Of a stretch of DNA of 64,000 bases, positions 47,201-54,910 are shown piece after piece. The notes below the pieces were generated by a model. It did no database searches and had not been told where the DNA came from. It was given only the letters and a program-made list of their open reading frames with translations. Positions within the stretch are counted from its first letter, which is position 1, and every line of letters starts with the position of its first letter. This stretch comes from Sphingopyxis sp. H050 (GTDB lineage Bacteria > Pseudomonadota > Alphaproteobacteria > Sphingomonadales > Sphingomonadaceae): the NCBI RefSeq assembly GCF_001468265.1, contig NZ_LNRZ01000004.1, positions 62,001 through 126,000 of the forward strand, in the 5' to 3' direction. The position numbers and the translations under genes were made by a program.

Positions 47201-47282
47201 TCACCAAGCCTGCGATGAGCAAGGCGACGGCGCCGGTCAGAGTGAAGCGTGACCGCTTCATGGCGATTTCAGTGAGGGACAT
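44214..47282 (-). CDS. RND efflux permease
   Basis: Encodes about 1022 residues of the resistance-nodulation-division family (AcrB/CusA-like shape, nearest the hydrophobe exporters). There are 12 membrane helices and large periplasmic loops; the motif GIFVDNAIVVVEDYQRR in TM4 and its repeat near TM10 (IIVNNAVLLLERVVEERANG) are present. ATG at 47282 is preferred because AGG lies about 7 bases upstream; an in-frame TTG at 47300 would make it 1028 residues and overlap the adaptor gene. The substrate is unknown. Confidence 0.9.
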   Translation of the reverse strand: MSLTEIAMKRSRFTLTGAVALLIAGLVILIGFPATEEPTVPFRAATIEAYLPGATPERLESLVAKPLEERVRTVAEVKKMETTLRPGVVIMTIALHSNVSPQRVNQVWQTLRARSQEAAALFPAGTIGPVLNDSWGRVSVMTLALTGESYSQGQLQEAARAARLRLQGVTGVEQVSLHGVREEQIYIEILPARLAAAGISLEAVAKAIGDRNMVVSAGELDVSGRTLMLDASGQLKTASAVGAVPVALPGGGSVPLSTIAKIEQRPQDPPTAAAVFDGKPAIVLGVSMRTGLNVVDFADALRAGVASAQADLPIGMTLSPITDQAEVVGHNLQKVGKIFAETVVIVMGVVVVFLGWRAGLVTSVIVPLTVLGTLLVMSVLGIELHQISIAAIIIALGIFVDNAIVVVEDYQRRIGDGEAAESAAIHAGKTMAAPLLVSSLAIILAFTPLVAGSSETAEYMRSLAIVLGVTLLLSLFLALTVVALLCKMYIKAPHEEHEKDDWIGRLRRWYGRKVLIIVGRPATVAVAMVALLAGATVLNGLLPQGLLGPSDRAQVQIPIEIAPGGATRESLRVAQEISARISDRKAHPEVVSNVVYVGDGGPRFILGLNPPLPAGNRAYAVVNLAKGADSDAVVRELRDDLTTRFPQARIEPKRFSLGMSEAGKAVFILTGPDRDTLSKAAEKLKSALRTVPGTLDVRDDAETVIPRLVVDIDRARAEAASVTPADTARALQAAYSGVTVTTLTRGELTTPVVLRADATLRLSPDAISATLVKPGVTLGDIATVRLADQDSVLNRRNQYPTIMVSARHPTLTAQALTSKVADAVASLDLPAGHSVIPGGEIEESAEANGGLIQYLPIALFGMAGLFLWQFGSVRKTMIVMASIPFVIIGATLGLFLARQEMNYTATLGLLALAGIIVNNAVLLLERVVEERANGAGHVDAIVRAAEVRLRPIIMTKLTCIVGLLPLFAFGGDLWRPMAAAMIGGLALGTLITLVLIPALYSLLFHRLPALRTRSAPPQEALS

Positions 47283-47296
47283 GATGCCTACCGCGT

Positions 47297-48415
47297 TCAA
47301 GGCGTGAAGGTGAGCGGGCGAACACGTTCGCCAGCCTTGATGAGTTCAGCGCCAGTGGCAATGACGCGCTGGCCAGGAGATAACCGTCCCCGCACCAGCG
47401 CGCCCGCAGAGGAGACGCTGATGATCTGAACCGGTTCTGCCGTCGTTCGACCGTCCTGACCGACAACGACAACCCGGCGGGCACCGGAGCGGTCAGCGAT
47501 GACGGCCGACAAAGGCAGCATCAAATCGCCGTTGGTGGCTCCTCCGGCTGGCAAGCGAACTTCGACGGCCGCTCCGGGTGCTGCGGTGCCTGAAACGATG
47601 GTGAACCGCGCTGTCTGTGCATCCACACCGGCAGATCGCGGAGAAAGGCCGGACAATCGAGCTTGCCCGCCCGAACCACCGATATTGAAACGCACGATCG
47701 TTCCGATGCGTAGCTGTTCGGCCGTCGCGCTGGAGACCGAAGCAACGATCTCGCGTTCACCCGCACCTTCCAGCGAGAACACGGGGGCCCCAGCCGGAAG
47801 TATGGCGCCAAGCTCGCCTTGACGAGCCGTAATCACCCCGGCCACGGGCGCGCGTAATTGGGTTTTTGCCAAGGCACGGGCATTCAGCGCAGCTTGGTCG
47901 GAGGTAGCCCGCTGCTGTGCTTCCGCACGGCTGACGTTTGTCCTTGCGGCATCAAGATCCTGCCGCGCCGCCGCGCCAGCCTCAACAAGCCCTTCAAGAC
48001 GTTTTGCCTCACGGCGGGCAGCATCCAGATCAACATTCGCGGCCTGCATCTGCGCTCGGGACTGGGACGCCTGAAGTCGGAATGGCTCCGCGTCGAATTC
48101 TGCAAGAATTTGACCCTGCGCGACCCTATCGCCGATGTTTGCTCTTAGCCGAACAAGCCGCCCAGGATTCTCGGGGGCAATATCATAAGACCCCAATGAT
48201 CGGACGATGCCAGTGATCTGGGTGTCGCTTGAACTAGCTTGCTGCACCGTCGCCGTGAGAGCCGTCCTGAGCGGCGCAGGTTCTGGCTGGGATGATCCAC
48301 ACCCGGCGAGTTGCCCTGATGCCAGCACAACTGACCCTATCATCAGCCAGCGGCGAACTGATATAACTGAGGCCTTACTAATATATGGCACGCAATCTAT
48401 GGCCGTGTTTGACAT
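47297..48415 (-). CDS. RND efflux periplasmic adaptor
   Basis: Encodes 372 residues of the membrane fusion protein family. Lipobox LAGC (residue near 39) after MIGSVVLASGQLAGCGSS; then the biotinyl-lipoyl segments (GRLVRLRANIGDRVAQGQILAEFDAEPF and LRAPVAGVITARQGELGAILPAG) flanking a helical hairpin rich in Ala/Arg. The true start may be M25, giving a signal of normal length. The TetR gene ends 17 bases upstream, so the pump operon begins with its regulator. Confidence 0.9.
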   Translation of the reverse strand: MSNTAIDCVPYISKASVISVRRWLMIGSVVLASGQLAGCGSSQPEPAPLRTALTATVQQASSSDTQITGIVRSLGSYDIAPENPGRLVRLRANIGDRVAQGQILAEFDAEPFRLQASQSRAQMQAANVDLDAARREAKRLEGLVEAGAAARQDLDAARTNVSRAEAQQRATSDQAALNARALAKTQLRAPVAGVITARQGELGAILPAGAPVFSLEGAGEREIVASVSSATAEQLRIGTIVRFNIGGSGGQARLSGLSPRSAGVDAQTARFTIVSGTAAPGAAVEVRLPAGGATNGDLMLPLSAVIADRSGARRVVVVGQDGRTTAEPVQIISVSSAGALVRGRLSPGQRVIATGAELIKAGERVRPLTFTP

Positions 48416-48432
48416 GTGTTAGTCCTTAGAAA

Positions 48433-49056
48433 TCAGATTGGTACGGCGGCGCGGCGCATCATATCGACGCAAGCAGTCACTAACTGAGCGCGAGCGTAAC
48501 CGGGTAAACAAATGCGCCCGAACAGCCCATCCATTATACAGTTAAATGCGATCGTTAGCTCATACGGATCGACTGAACTTGCGATCTGGCCTTTTGCTTG
48601 TGCCAAAGTGACGGCTCGAACCATCGCCGTGGTAAAACGCTGGTCGCAGGAGATCGCAATCTCAGCAATTTCCGGTTTGCGGCTCGCTTCAGCTATAATT
48701 TCTAGCCGAAGGCGCGACATGGCTTGCTGCCGTTCGTCCTGCATAGCCAAGAGGAGTATGCTTTCAGCACCATCAAAAAAGTTCTCACTGGCCATCAGAA
48801 CTTCGATGAGGCCAACGCTTTCGGCGAGATCTAACTCGATCAGAGCTAGAATGAGATCGTCTTTGCTCGGAAAATACTGATAGAGGCCGGCAACACTTAT
48901 CTCGGCTTCAGCACTGATCTCCGCGGCGGTCGTAAGGTGAAACCCTTTCCGCGCAAAGCATCGATGCGCAGCCTCCAGAATCTGTGAGCGACGCTTAGCA
49001 CGTGCCTGAGGATCGGCCGGTCGGCCACGGCGTGCAGCGATATTCGATTTGGACAT
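48433..49056 (-). CDS. TetR-family repressor of the efflux operon
   Basis: Encodes 207 residues. HTH in SQILEAAHRCFARKGFHLTTAAEISAEAEISVAGLYQYFPSKDDLILAL, then a helical ligand domain. It is the first gene of the pump operon and probably represses it and the divergent dehydrogenase. ATG at 49056 is preferred because the upstream frame overlaps the divergent promoter. GACATT (49052-49057) and AATGTC (49084-49089) make a 6-bp dyad between the two genes. Confidence 0.88.
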   Translation of the reverse strand: MSKSNIAARRGRPADPQARAKRRSQILEAAHRCFARKGFHLTTAAEISAEAEISVAGLYQYFPSKDDLILALIELDLAESVGLIEVLMASENFFDGAESILLLAMQDERQQAMSRLRLEIIAEASRKPEIAEIAISCDQRFTTAMVRAVTLAQAKGQIASSVDPYELTIAFNCIMDGLFGRICLPGYARAQLVTACVDMMRRAAVPI

Positions 49057-49105
49057 TCGATTTATGTGAGCTATCACTAACCTAATGTCAATCTGGAGAT
49101 CGTTT

Positions 49106-50413
49106 ATGAATGTCGACAGGCGGCGCAGAAGGATCGTTGTGGTGGGTGGTGGAGTAGCAGGGGTCGAAATTGCCACCTCGCTCGGACGCCGGTCGAAGAA
49201 CGATCAGAGTATGCCGGCTGTCATATTGGTCGATCGTGATTCCGCCCATATCTGGAAGCCGATGCTTCACACGATCGCGGCAGGTACACGTGATATATCT
49301 CAACAGCAGACGCCTTATCTCGCACAAGCCCGAGATGCTGGCTTCGAATATCAGCCTGGCGAGATGTGCAGTCTCAATCGGGCCAATCGCACGATAGGCC
49401 TCGCTCCGCTCCATGCTCCAGATGGTCGGTTGCTCGTTCCTGCAAGGGAAATCGCCTACGACACTCTCGTCATATCGGTTGGAAGCGAGGCCAATGACTT
49501 CGGAACACCTGGTGTACAGGAATATTGCTTCAAAATTGATTCCCGCTTGCAGGCTGACGCATTCAACCGTGAAGTCCGTATTCGGATGCTGCAATCCGTC
49601 GCGCAGGAACAGGACTTATCCATCGCAATAGTAGGCGGTGGCGCGACCGGCGTCGAACTCGCGGCCGAACTAATGCAACTCACGCAGATCGCGGAGGCCT
49701 ACGGCGCCCCAGCACTATCATCCCGGATCAGGATCACCCTGATCGAGAGTGGGCCACGCTTGTTGCCGGCCTTTCCAGACGACATCTCGCAGGCAACGGA
49801 GGAGAGGCTTGAGAGTATCGGCATCAGGGTGATGACTAACTCTAAGGTCAGTGCGGCAACGACGGAAGGCTTCGAGCTTGACGATGGCCCAACGGTCACC
49901 GCGTCTCTCAAAGTATGGGCTGCCGGCGTGAAAGCGCCCGCTTTTCTGACCAATCTCGATGGACTCGAGAGCACCCGAGGCAACCAACTTGTCGTGCTGC
50001 CGTCACTGCAGACGACACAGGACCCAAACATTTTTTCACTCGGAGATTGCTCAAGCCTTACCTTGTCCCAAGGGGAACGTCCCCTGCCGCCAACGGCGCA
50101 GGTCGCCCACCAGCAGGCGCAGCATTTGATTCGTCATCTTCCCGCCGTCATCTCGCGTGGAAAGCGGCCGCCTGATTTTAACTATCGGGATTTCGGTTCT
50201 CTCGTATCGCTTGCCGAATATGATGCTTTTGGCTCACTCGGAAAATACGGATTATTCAAGGGAACGACGATAAGAGGAAGACTGGCCCAGTTGAGCCATG
50301 CAATGCTGTACCGCAGCCATCAGGCACGGTTGTACGGTTTTTGGCGCGGAAGTCTTGTCTGGATGGTGGATCGTCTCAACATGCGGCTGCGCTCGGCGAT
50401 CCGCCTCGATTGA
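49106..50413 (+). CDS. NDH-2-like NADH:quinone dehydrogenase (FAD/NAD-binding)
   Basis: Encodes 435 residues. Two dinucleotide-binding motifs are present: VVVGGGVAGVEIAT near 12 (FAD) and IAIVGGGATGVELAAEL near 180 (NADH). The second FAD motif is NIFSLGDCSS near 315. The family feeds electrons from NADH to quinone without pumping protons. The C-terminal region (LYGFWRGSLVWMVDR) is amphipathic, as in membrane-attached NDH-2. GGAG precedes the ATG by 7 bases. The gene is divergent from the TetR/RND operon, which points to a link between efflux, redox and quinone balance. Confidence 0.82.
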   Translation: MNVDRRRRRIVVVGGGVAGVEIATSLGRRSKNDQSMPAVILVDRDSAHIWKPMLHTIAAGTRDISQQQTPYLAQARDAGFEYQPGEMCSLNRANRTIGLAPLHAPDGRLLVPAREIAYDTLVISVGSEANDFGTPGVQEYCFKIDSRLQADAFNREVRIRMLQSVAQEQDLSIAIVGGGATGVELAAELMQLTQIAEAYGAPALSSRIRITLIESGPRLLPAFPDDISQATEERLESIGIRVMTNSKVSAATTEGFELDDGPTVTASLKVWAAGVKAPAFLTNLDGLESTRGNQLVVLPSLQTTQDPNIFSLGDCSSLTLSQGERPLPPTAQVAHQQAQHLIRHLPAVISRGKRPPDFNYRDFGSLVSLAEYDAFGSLGKYGLFKGTTIRGRLAQLSHAMLYRSHQARLYGFWRGSLVWMVDRLNMRLRSAIRLD

Positions 50414-50652
50414 TCTTCTGGCGGCTTAGTTCGGTAAATGCATGACCGTCTCAAATACTCCGTGCCGAGTAGCGCAATGAGTTTGTCGGCATCCGCCGAT
50501 GTCACTTGAACTGGATTGCAGCCAGGAGACGCGCCCTGCGGTAAATCACCGAGATCTATGCCAGCGCGTGTCGGTCGCGACGATGTACCCAGCGACACCA
50601 CGGCCGCGTTGTAAGCAACCCGCTTTCCATATTTCGCCGGAGGCATGGCGAC

Positions 50653-51207
50653 ATGACGATAGAATCTCACGATCTAACGGCCAGGCAAGAATTCACGCTC
50701 GACCTTGCAGCAGCGGGCAAATGTTATCGCCGAAAGAACCGGCCCGCTAATCGCCGCCGGCAGAAGATTGTCCGCTTCGTTGGACGTGAGGGCGACGTCG
50801 AGACCTTTACGGTCCAGCAGACGTTCCCGGTCGTTGGTAGTCTGAACTCCGATCTTCCATCAGATCGCCAAATCGAAGCTGTGGAGCAGTTTTTCAGACA
50901 CCGCCCAGAGACACGTTGGCAAGCTCACACCATGCTGAGCGCGCGCGATTACGGATTGGAGCTTTCAAGCCGCTATCCGTTTACCGCCATTCGACGGATG
51001 GTGATCGGTGTCAGCGTCGCAGCGTTCATACTTAGCGACCGGGCGCTCCGCGACAATGTGCGCCGATGGTGTGAAGATCGCTATCAAGAATCGTGCCCCG
51101 GCATCAGCTCGGGAATAGCAAATCATGCTCCTCATCGAATAGCGAGCCGGTTCGCCGAAAAGCTCGTGATGGATATGCGTGGTGCAGGCTCGGAGGTATT
51201 CGGCTAA
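50653..51207 (+). CDS. Hypothetical protein upstream of Sir2-HerA
   Basis: Encodes 184 residues of no recognised family. It is hydrophilic with a weak hydrophobic run (MVIGVSVAAFILSDR). GGAGG lies 9 bases before the ATG. It ends 38 bases before sir2 on the same strand, so it may be cotranscribed with that gene and could be a third component of the defence system; that is inference only. Confidence 0.5.
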   Translation: MTIESHDLTARQEFTLDLAAAGKCYRRKNRPANRRRQKIVRFVGREGDVETFTVQQTFPVVGSLNSDLPSDRQIEAVEQFFRHRPETRWQAHTMLSARDYGLELSSRYPFTAIRRMVIGVSVAAFILSDRALRDNVRRWCEDRYQESCPGISSGIANHAPHRIASRFAEKLVMDMRGAGSEVFG

Positions 51208-51245
51208 GGCCAGTCACGATCGCGGGGACTGACTGGGGGAATATT

Positions 51246-52643
51246 ATGACGACCGTGCCGCCGGCACCTATCGAATATCAGCTCATTGGCCTCGCTGAAG
51301 ACGGCGGCATCGGGAACCTACTGGCGGGTCTCGATCAGAAGCAGGGGCGTGTCCGCCTTCAAGCGCTCATATCCGAATGGCTACGAATGGAGAATCTCGT
51401 CGTTCTGACGGGATCGGGCACGTCGGTTTCCGTCGGCGGTAAGACGATGGCCAATCTCGAAACGGCTGTATTCGCCACGATCCAGGCGCTGCCCGACATC
51501 CCCGCCTCGGTCGCTGCTATCATCGAAGCCCGCAAGAACGCTGTCCTTCTCGCCGCCTTCGACGATGATGACCCGATCGGTTTCGAGGCATGGCTTTCGT
51601 TCGTCGCCAATGCTCTGGTCGTCGCGGAGTCTACGGGCGGACCATTTTCCGCCGTGACGTGGCCCAGTACGCCGGCGCCCAGCGTCGCCGATCTGCGTTG
51701 GCTCGTCGATCGCCTTCGCATGGCGATTTTCGCCGAGTGCGCGCTTTCGCTCCCTGATACGGGGCTGGCCGCGTCCGCTGATGGCATCGTGCCGCATCTT
51801 GCATTTCTATCCAAACTCGTGGCTCGCGATAGCAACCTCGGACGCACCCATCTCTTCACGCTCAATTACGACACGCTTTTCGAGCAGGCATTGGAGCTGC
51901 TCGGCGTCCAGTATTTTGACGGTTTCACCGGCCGCGCAGCCGGCCGGTTCGACCCTTCCGTTTATGGTTTGGACATCTACTATCCGGGCGAGGTGGCGGA
52001 GGGCCGTGTACGGCGCTTCGACAAGTTCCTGCATTTCTACAAGCTCCACGGCTCGATCCACTGGTTCGAGCAGGGCACCGAGATGCGCGCGCGTCATCCT
52101 GATCTGACCCCTTTTCAGACCTACGCCGCCATGACGGCCGAGCAGAAAGCCGCGTCGCTTCTGTCTCTGGTCGGAGGGACGCCTTCGGTCGGGATTCTAC
52201 CGACCGCGAACAAATTCGCTCAGACGCTTGCGATGCCCTACGCTCACCTCTTCCGGTCCTTTCAGGTGCGGCTCGGCATCCCCCAGACCTTCCTCCTCGT
52301 GCTGGGCTATGGCTTCGGCGACGATCATGTCAGCCGGATCATCGAGAATGCGCTCATGAATCCGTCGCTTGTGATGCTGGTAGTCGAACCAAATCCGAAC
52401 AGTCCGGTGATCGCACGCATCCGGCGATACAAGGATCTCGGTAAGCGCGCCTTCGTCCTATGTCCGACGACGGATGCCTTCTCAGCAACACCATTCAAGC
52501 TCGCGACCTTCGACGACTTTGCGCGAACGGTGATGCCCGACGTGCAGTGGCTCGACGACTTCCTTCGCTTGCGCCGCTTCGAAAAGCAGATCGCTTCGTC
52601 CGCAACATCAGCCGGAGCGGACACGGAGGGCGCGGATGGATAA
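51246..52643 (+). CDS. SIR2-like NAD-hydrolysing defence protein
   Basis: Encodes 465 residues. The NAD-binding fold begins with VVLTGSGTSVS near 52, followed by FTLNYDTLFE near 203 (the invariant Asn) and LHGSIHW near 267 (catalytic His 268). These are the residues of SIR2 NADases that deplete NAD+ in phage-infected cells. GGGGGA lies upstream of the ATG. It overlaps herA by 8 bases, so the pair matches the Sir2-HerA anti-phage system, where HerA and Sir2 form a large complex. Confidence 0.88.
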   Translation: MTTVPPAPIEYQLIGLAEDGGIGNLLAGLDQKQGRVRLQALISEWLRMENLVVLTGSGTSVSVGGKTMANLETAVFATIQALPDIPASVAAIIEARKNAVLLAAFDDDDPIGFEAWLSFVANALVVAESTGGPFSAVTWPSTPAPSVADLRWLVDRLRMAIFAECALSLPDTGLAASADGIVPHLAFLSKLVARDSNLGRTHLFTLNYDTLFEQALELLGVQYFDGFTGRAAGRFDPSVYGLDIYYPGEVAEGRVRRFDKFLHFYKLHGSIHWFEQGTEMRARHPDLTPFQTYAAMTAEQKAASLLSLVGGTPSVGILPTANKFAQTLAMPYAHLFRSFQVRLGIPQTFLLVLGYGFGDDHVSRIIENALMNPSLVMLVVEPNPNSPVIARIRRYKDLGKRAFVLCPTTDAFSATPFKLATFDDFARTVMPDVQWLDDFLRLRRFEKQIASSATSAGADTEGADG

Positions 52644-54630
52644 TCCGCGCCTCGTCGGGCACATCGTGTCGGTTCAAGGCTTCCGAGTGAAGGTCGAATT
52701 GCTGCCCGAAACTCGGTCGGCGTTACGCGCCACGCTAGACGGCGTGCAGGCGGCCATCGCAATCAACGCCTATCTGACCTTCTCGCTCGGTGCGGGGGAA
52801 ACGGTCATCGGCATCATCACCGATCTGGAAGCTCGCGAGACCTTCGATCCCGGTAGCGGGGACGATCTAAACCTCGAACTGATGAAACCACGCCGCGTTG
52901 CCAGCGTACAGCTGCTGGGCACGATCGAGCACAAGGACGAGGAGCCTACCTTCAGTCCAGGCATCTCGGTGCTGCCAACACTCGACACTCCCGCGGAGAT
53001 CGGATCGCCGGACATCCTTCGCGCGGTGTTCGAGATACCACCGCGGCGCAACAAGCCAGAGGACTATGACGCGAAGGATTTCGATTGCGATCTGAAGATC
53101 GGATTCCCGACCGGCCAAGACCGCAACGTCGTGCGGGCCTCCTATAACGACCTGTTCTCGCGGCCGCTCGCGATCGTGGGCAATACCGGCTCGGGCAAAT
53201 CCTTCTCGGTGTCGAGCCTGATCCAGAAGGCGATGGCTGCGCTCGATGGCGCGGCCGAGGAGCCGCACGTCTTCATCCTCGACATCAATGGCGAGTATGC
53301 CAAGGCCTTCCCGACGGCTGAAGCGGCGCAACGCTTGCCGGATCGCATCTACCTCAATGGCAAGGAGTTCAGCCTTCCGCTCTGGTTTCTGAACGCCGAA
53401 GAAATCTGTGCGTGGCTGAGCGCGTCGGAGCAAACGCAGGAGCCCGTGCTGAAAGACTGGTGGGCGATTGCCAAGGGCGGCAGTGCCACCGCCGCCGCCA
53501 GCATGGGAGCGTTTCAGAATGGCATGAGCGCGCTCGACCAGCTCTTGAGCGAACTGACGAAGATCAAGAAGAAGGCAGCCGGCTCCTATTGCGATGCCGT
53601 GGTCGGCCACCTCGCCGATACAGACATTGATACAGACCCGTTCGCTGGCCTGTTTACCGCTCATAGGTCAGCTAACGATTTCAACACCGAGGTCATGAAC
53701 AATCAGGCCGCCATAGCTGCGGAGGCGGAGAAGCTGAAAGACGCGATTCGCGCCAAGATCGTCGGTGGTAGCGGCACGGCGGAGGCCGGTGCACGCACTG
53801 CGGACTCTCCGTTGCCGATCGCCCGCGCAACCCTGACCGATCCATCGCTTATCAATCGGGCCGTATCCAAGGAGGATACGTTTCGCGTCGATGCCCACCT
53901 GACGACGTTGAAGCTGCGGCTGAAAACCCGCCTCGACGACAAGCGATGGCGCGCCTTCCTCAACTATGAGGAGACCGATACGAAGATCGAGAAGCTGTCC
54001 TCATGGTTCGCACGCTTCGGGCTTGGTGCTGCAACGGGACCGAAAGTCTCGGTGCTCGACCTGTCAATGTTGAGCAACGAGGTTCTTCCCTATGCTTGCG
54101 CGGTGATCGGGCGGGTGTTGCTGGAGGCGCGTGAGCGCCTGCCCGCAGCCTCGCGCTATAAGCATCCGTGGGTGCTTGTTCTCGAAGAGGCGCACAACTA
54201 TGCCCGCCCGGCCCGCTCAGACGAGGATCGCGGTCATCGCCTAGCGCGGTTGACATACGAGCGCATCGCCAAAGAGGGGCGCAAATTCGGCCTTTCACTC
54301 ATCATCGCCAGCCAGCGGCCGAGCGAGATCAGCCAGACGATCATCAGCCAGTGCGCCAACTTTATCAGCCATCGCCTACAAAATCCTGACGATATCGACC
54401 ATTTCCGGCGCATCATTCCAATGCAGGCGAGACGGCTGCTCGATCAGGTGACTATCCTGTCGTCAGGCGAGGCAATCGTATTCGGTAGCGCCTTTCATAT
54501 TCCGACGCGGGTTCAATTCGACCGGCCTCAACCCGGCCCTTATAGTCAGACGGCCGCGCCCTATCATGAGTGGCGCAAGGAACAGAATCCGTTCCCGCTG
54601 TCGCAGGTCATCGATGCGTGGGGTGCCTGA
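52636..54630 (+). CDS. HerA-like ATPase of the Sir2-HerA defence system
   Basis: Encodes 664 residues. The HerA-barrel N-terminus (GHIVSVQGFRVKVELL) leads into a DUF87/FtsK-like ATPase: Walker A GNTGSGKS near 181 and Walker B VLVLEEAHN near 513. The arginine-finger region SQRPSEISQTIISQCANFI and the C-terminal AIVFGSAFHIPTRVQFDRPQPG are typical of HerA. It acts as a hexameric motor with Sir2. Confidence 0.9.
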   Translation: MDNPRLVGHIVSVQGFRVKVELLPETRSALRATLDGVQAAIAINAYLTFSLGAGETVIGIITDLEARETFDPGSGDDLNLELMKPRRVASVQLLGTIEHKDEEPTFSPGISVLPTLDTPAEIGSPDILRAVFEIPPRRNKPEDYDAKDFDCDLKIGFPTGQDRNVVRASYNDLFSRPLAIVGNTGSGKSFSVSSLIQKAMAALDGAAEEPHVFILDINGEYAKAFPTAEAAQRLPDRIYLNGKEFSLPLWFLNAEEICAWLSASEQTQEPVLKDWWAIAKGGSATAAASMGAFQNGMSALDQLLSELTKIKKKAAGSYCDAVVGHLADTDIDTDPFAGLFTAHRSANDFNTEVMNNQAAIAAEAEKLKDAIRAKIVGGSGTAEAGARTADSPLPIARATLTDPSLINRAVSKEDTFRVDAHLTTLKLRLKTRLDDKRWRAFLNYEETDTKIEKLSSWFARFGLGAATGPKVSVLDLSMLSNEVLPYACAVIGRVLLEARERLPAASRYKHPWVLVLEEAHNYARPARSDEDRGHRLARLTYERIAKEGRKFGLSLIIASQRPSEISQTIISQCANFISHRLQNPDDIDHFRRIIPMQARRLLDQVTILSSGEAIVFGSAFHIPTRVQFDRPQPGPYSQTAAPYHEWRKEQNPFPLSQVIDAWGA

Positions 54631-54910
54631 CGCGCAGGTTTCGCCAGCCCTGCTCATGGCATTGTGCAGCGGCTCATTTCAAAACACTAGAAATGGGGAC
54701 CACCTAGGCGAACAGGCCGCTGCCCTCTACGGCGACAATCGGCGGAGAAAGACGCTACACGGTGGCCCAATCATAGTGCGATAGCGTAGGTATAGTGCCC
54801 ATCCTCATCGGGCGTGGCCCGCCATTCCAATGACAATTCGATCAGATCGCGCGCGGCAGCGATCGGCGGCGGCGACAACGTCCGACGGCGCGCGAATGGG
54901 CGGGCGGGCC
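54631..54910. other. Right-hand junction region of the element
   Basis: Between the herA stop and the end of the GGDEF-EAL gene there is no supported gene. No copy of the tRNA-Ser 3' end was found. An 83-codon frame on the minus strand (54771-55022) overlaps the GGDEF-EAL gene and its real part is uncertain. Confidence 0.5.

Larger units (their letters stand above)
13474..54770. mobile_element. Integrative and conjugative element (tripartite regulators, trb-type T4SS), about 41 kb
   Basis: The left edge is placed at the end of tRNA-Ser because the recombinase starts there. The element holds a serine recombinase, toxin-antitoxin, a ParB-like protein, the qseM-like/fseA/rdfS switch, relaxase, traG and a trb mating-pair formation cluster, plus two anti-phage cassettes and an efflux operon. 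The right edge is inferred: herA ends at 54,630 and backbone-like genes resume near 54,911, but I found no copy of the tRNA-Ser 3' end there. Large serine recombinases share only a very short core, so the lack of a long repeat is not surprising. Confidence 0.75.

Noticed and set aside
50320-50670. 116-codon frame on the minus strand between NDH-2 and the defence genes
   Set aside because: It overlaps the end of the NDH-2 gene and lacks a start with a ribosome binding site. A short stretch (SADADKLIALLG) looks helical but there is no family support.
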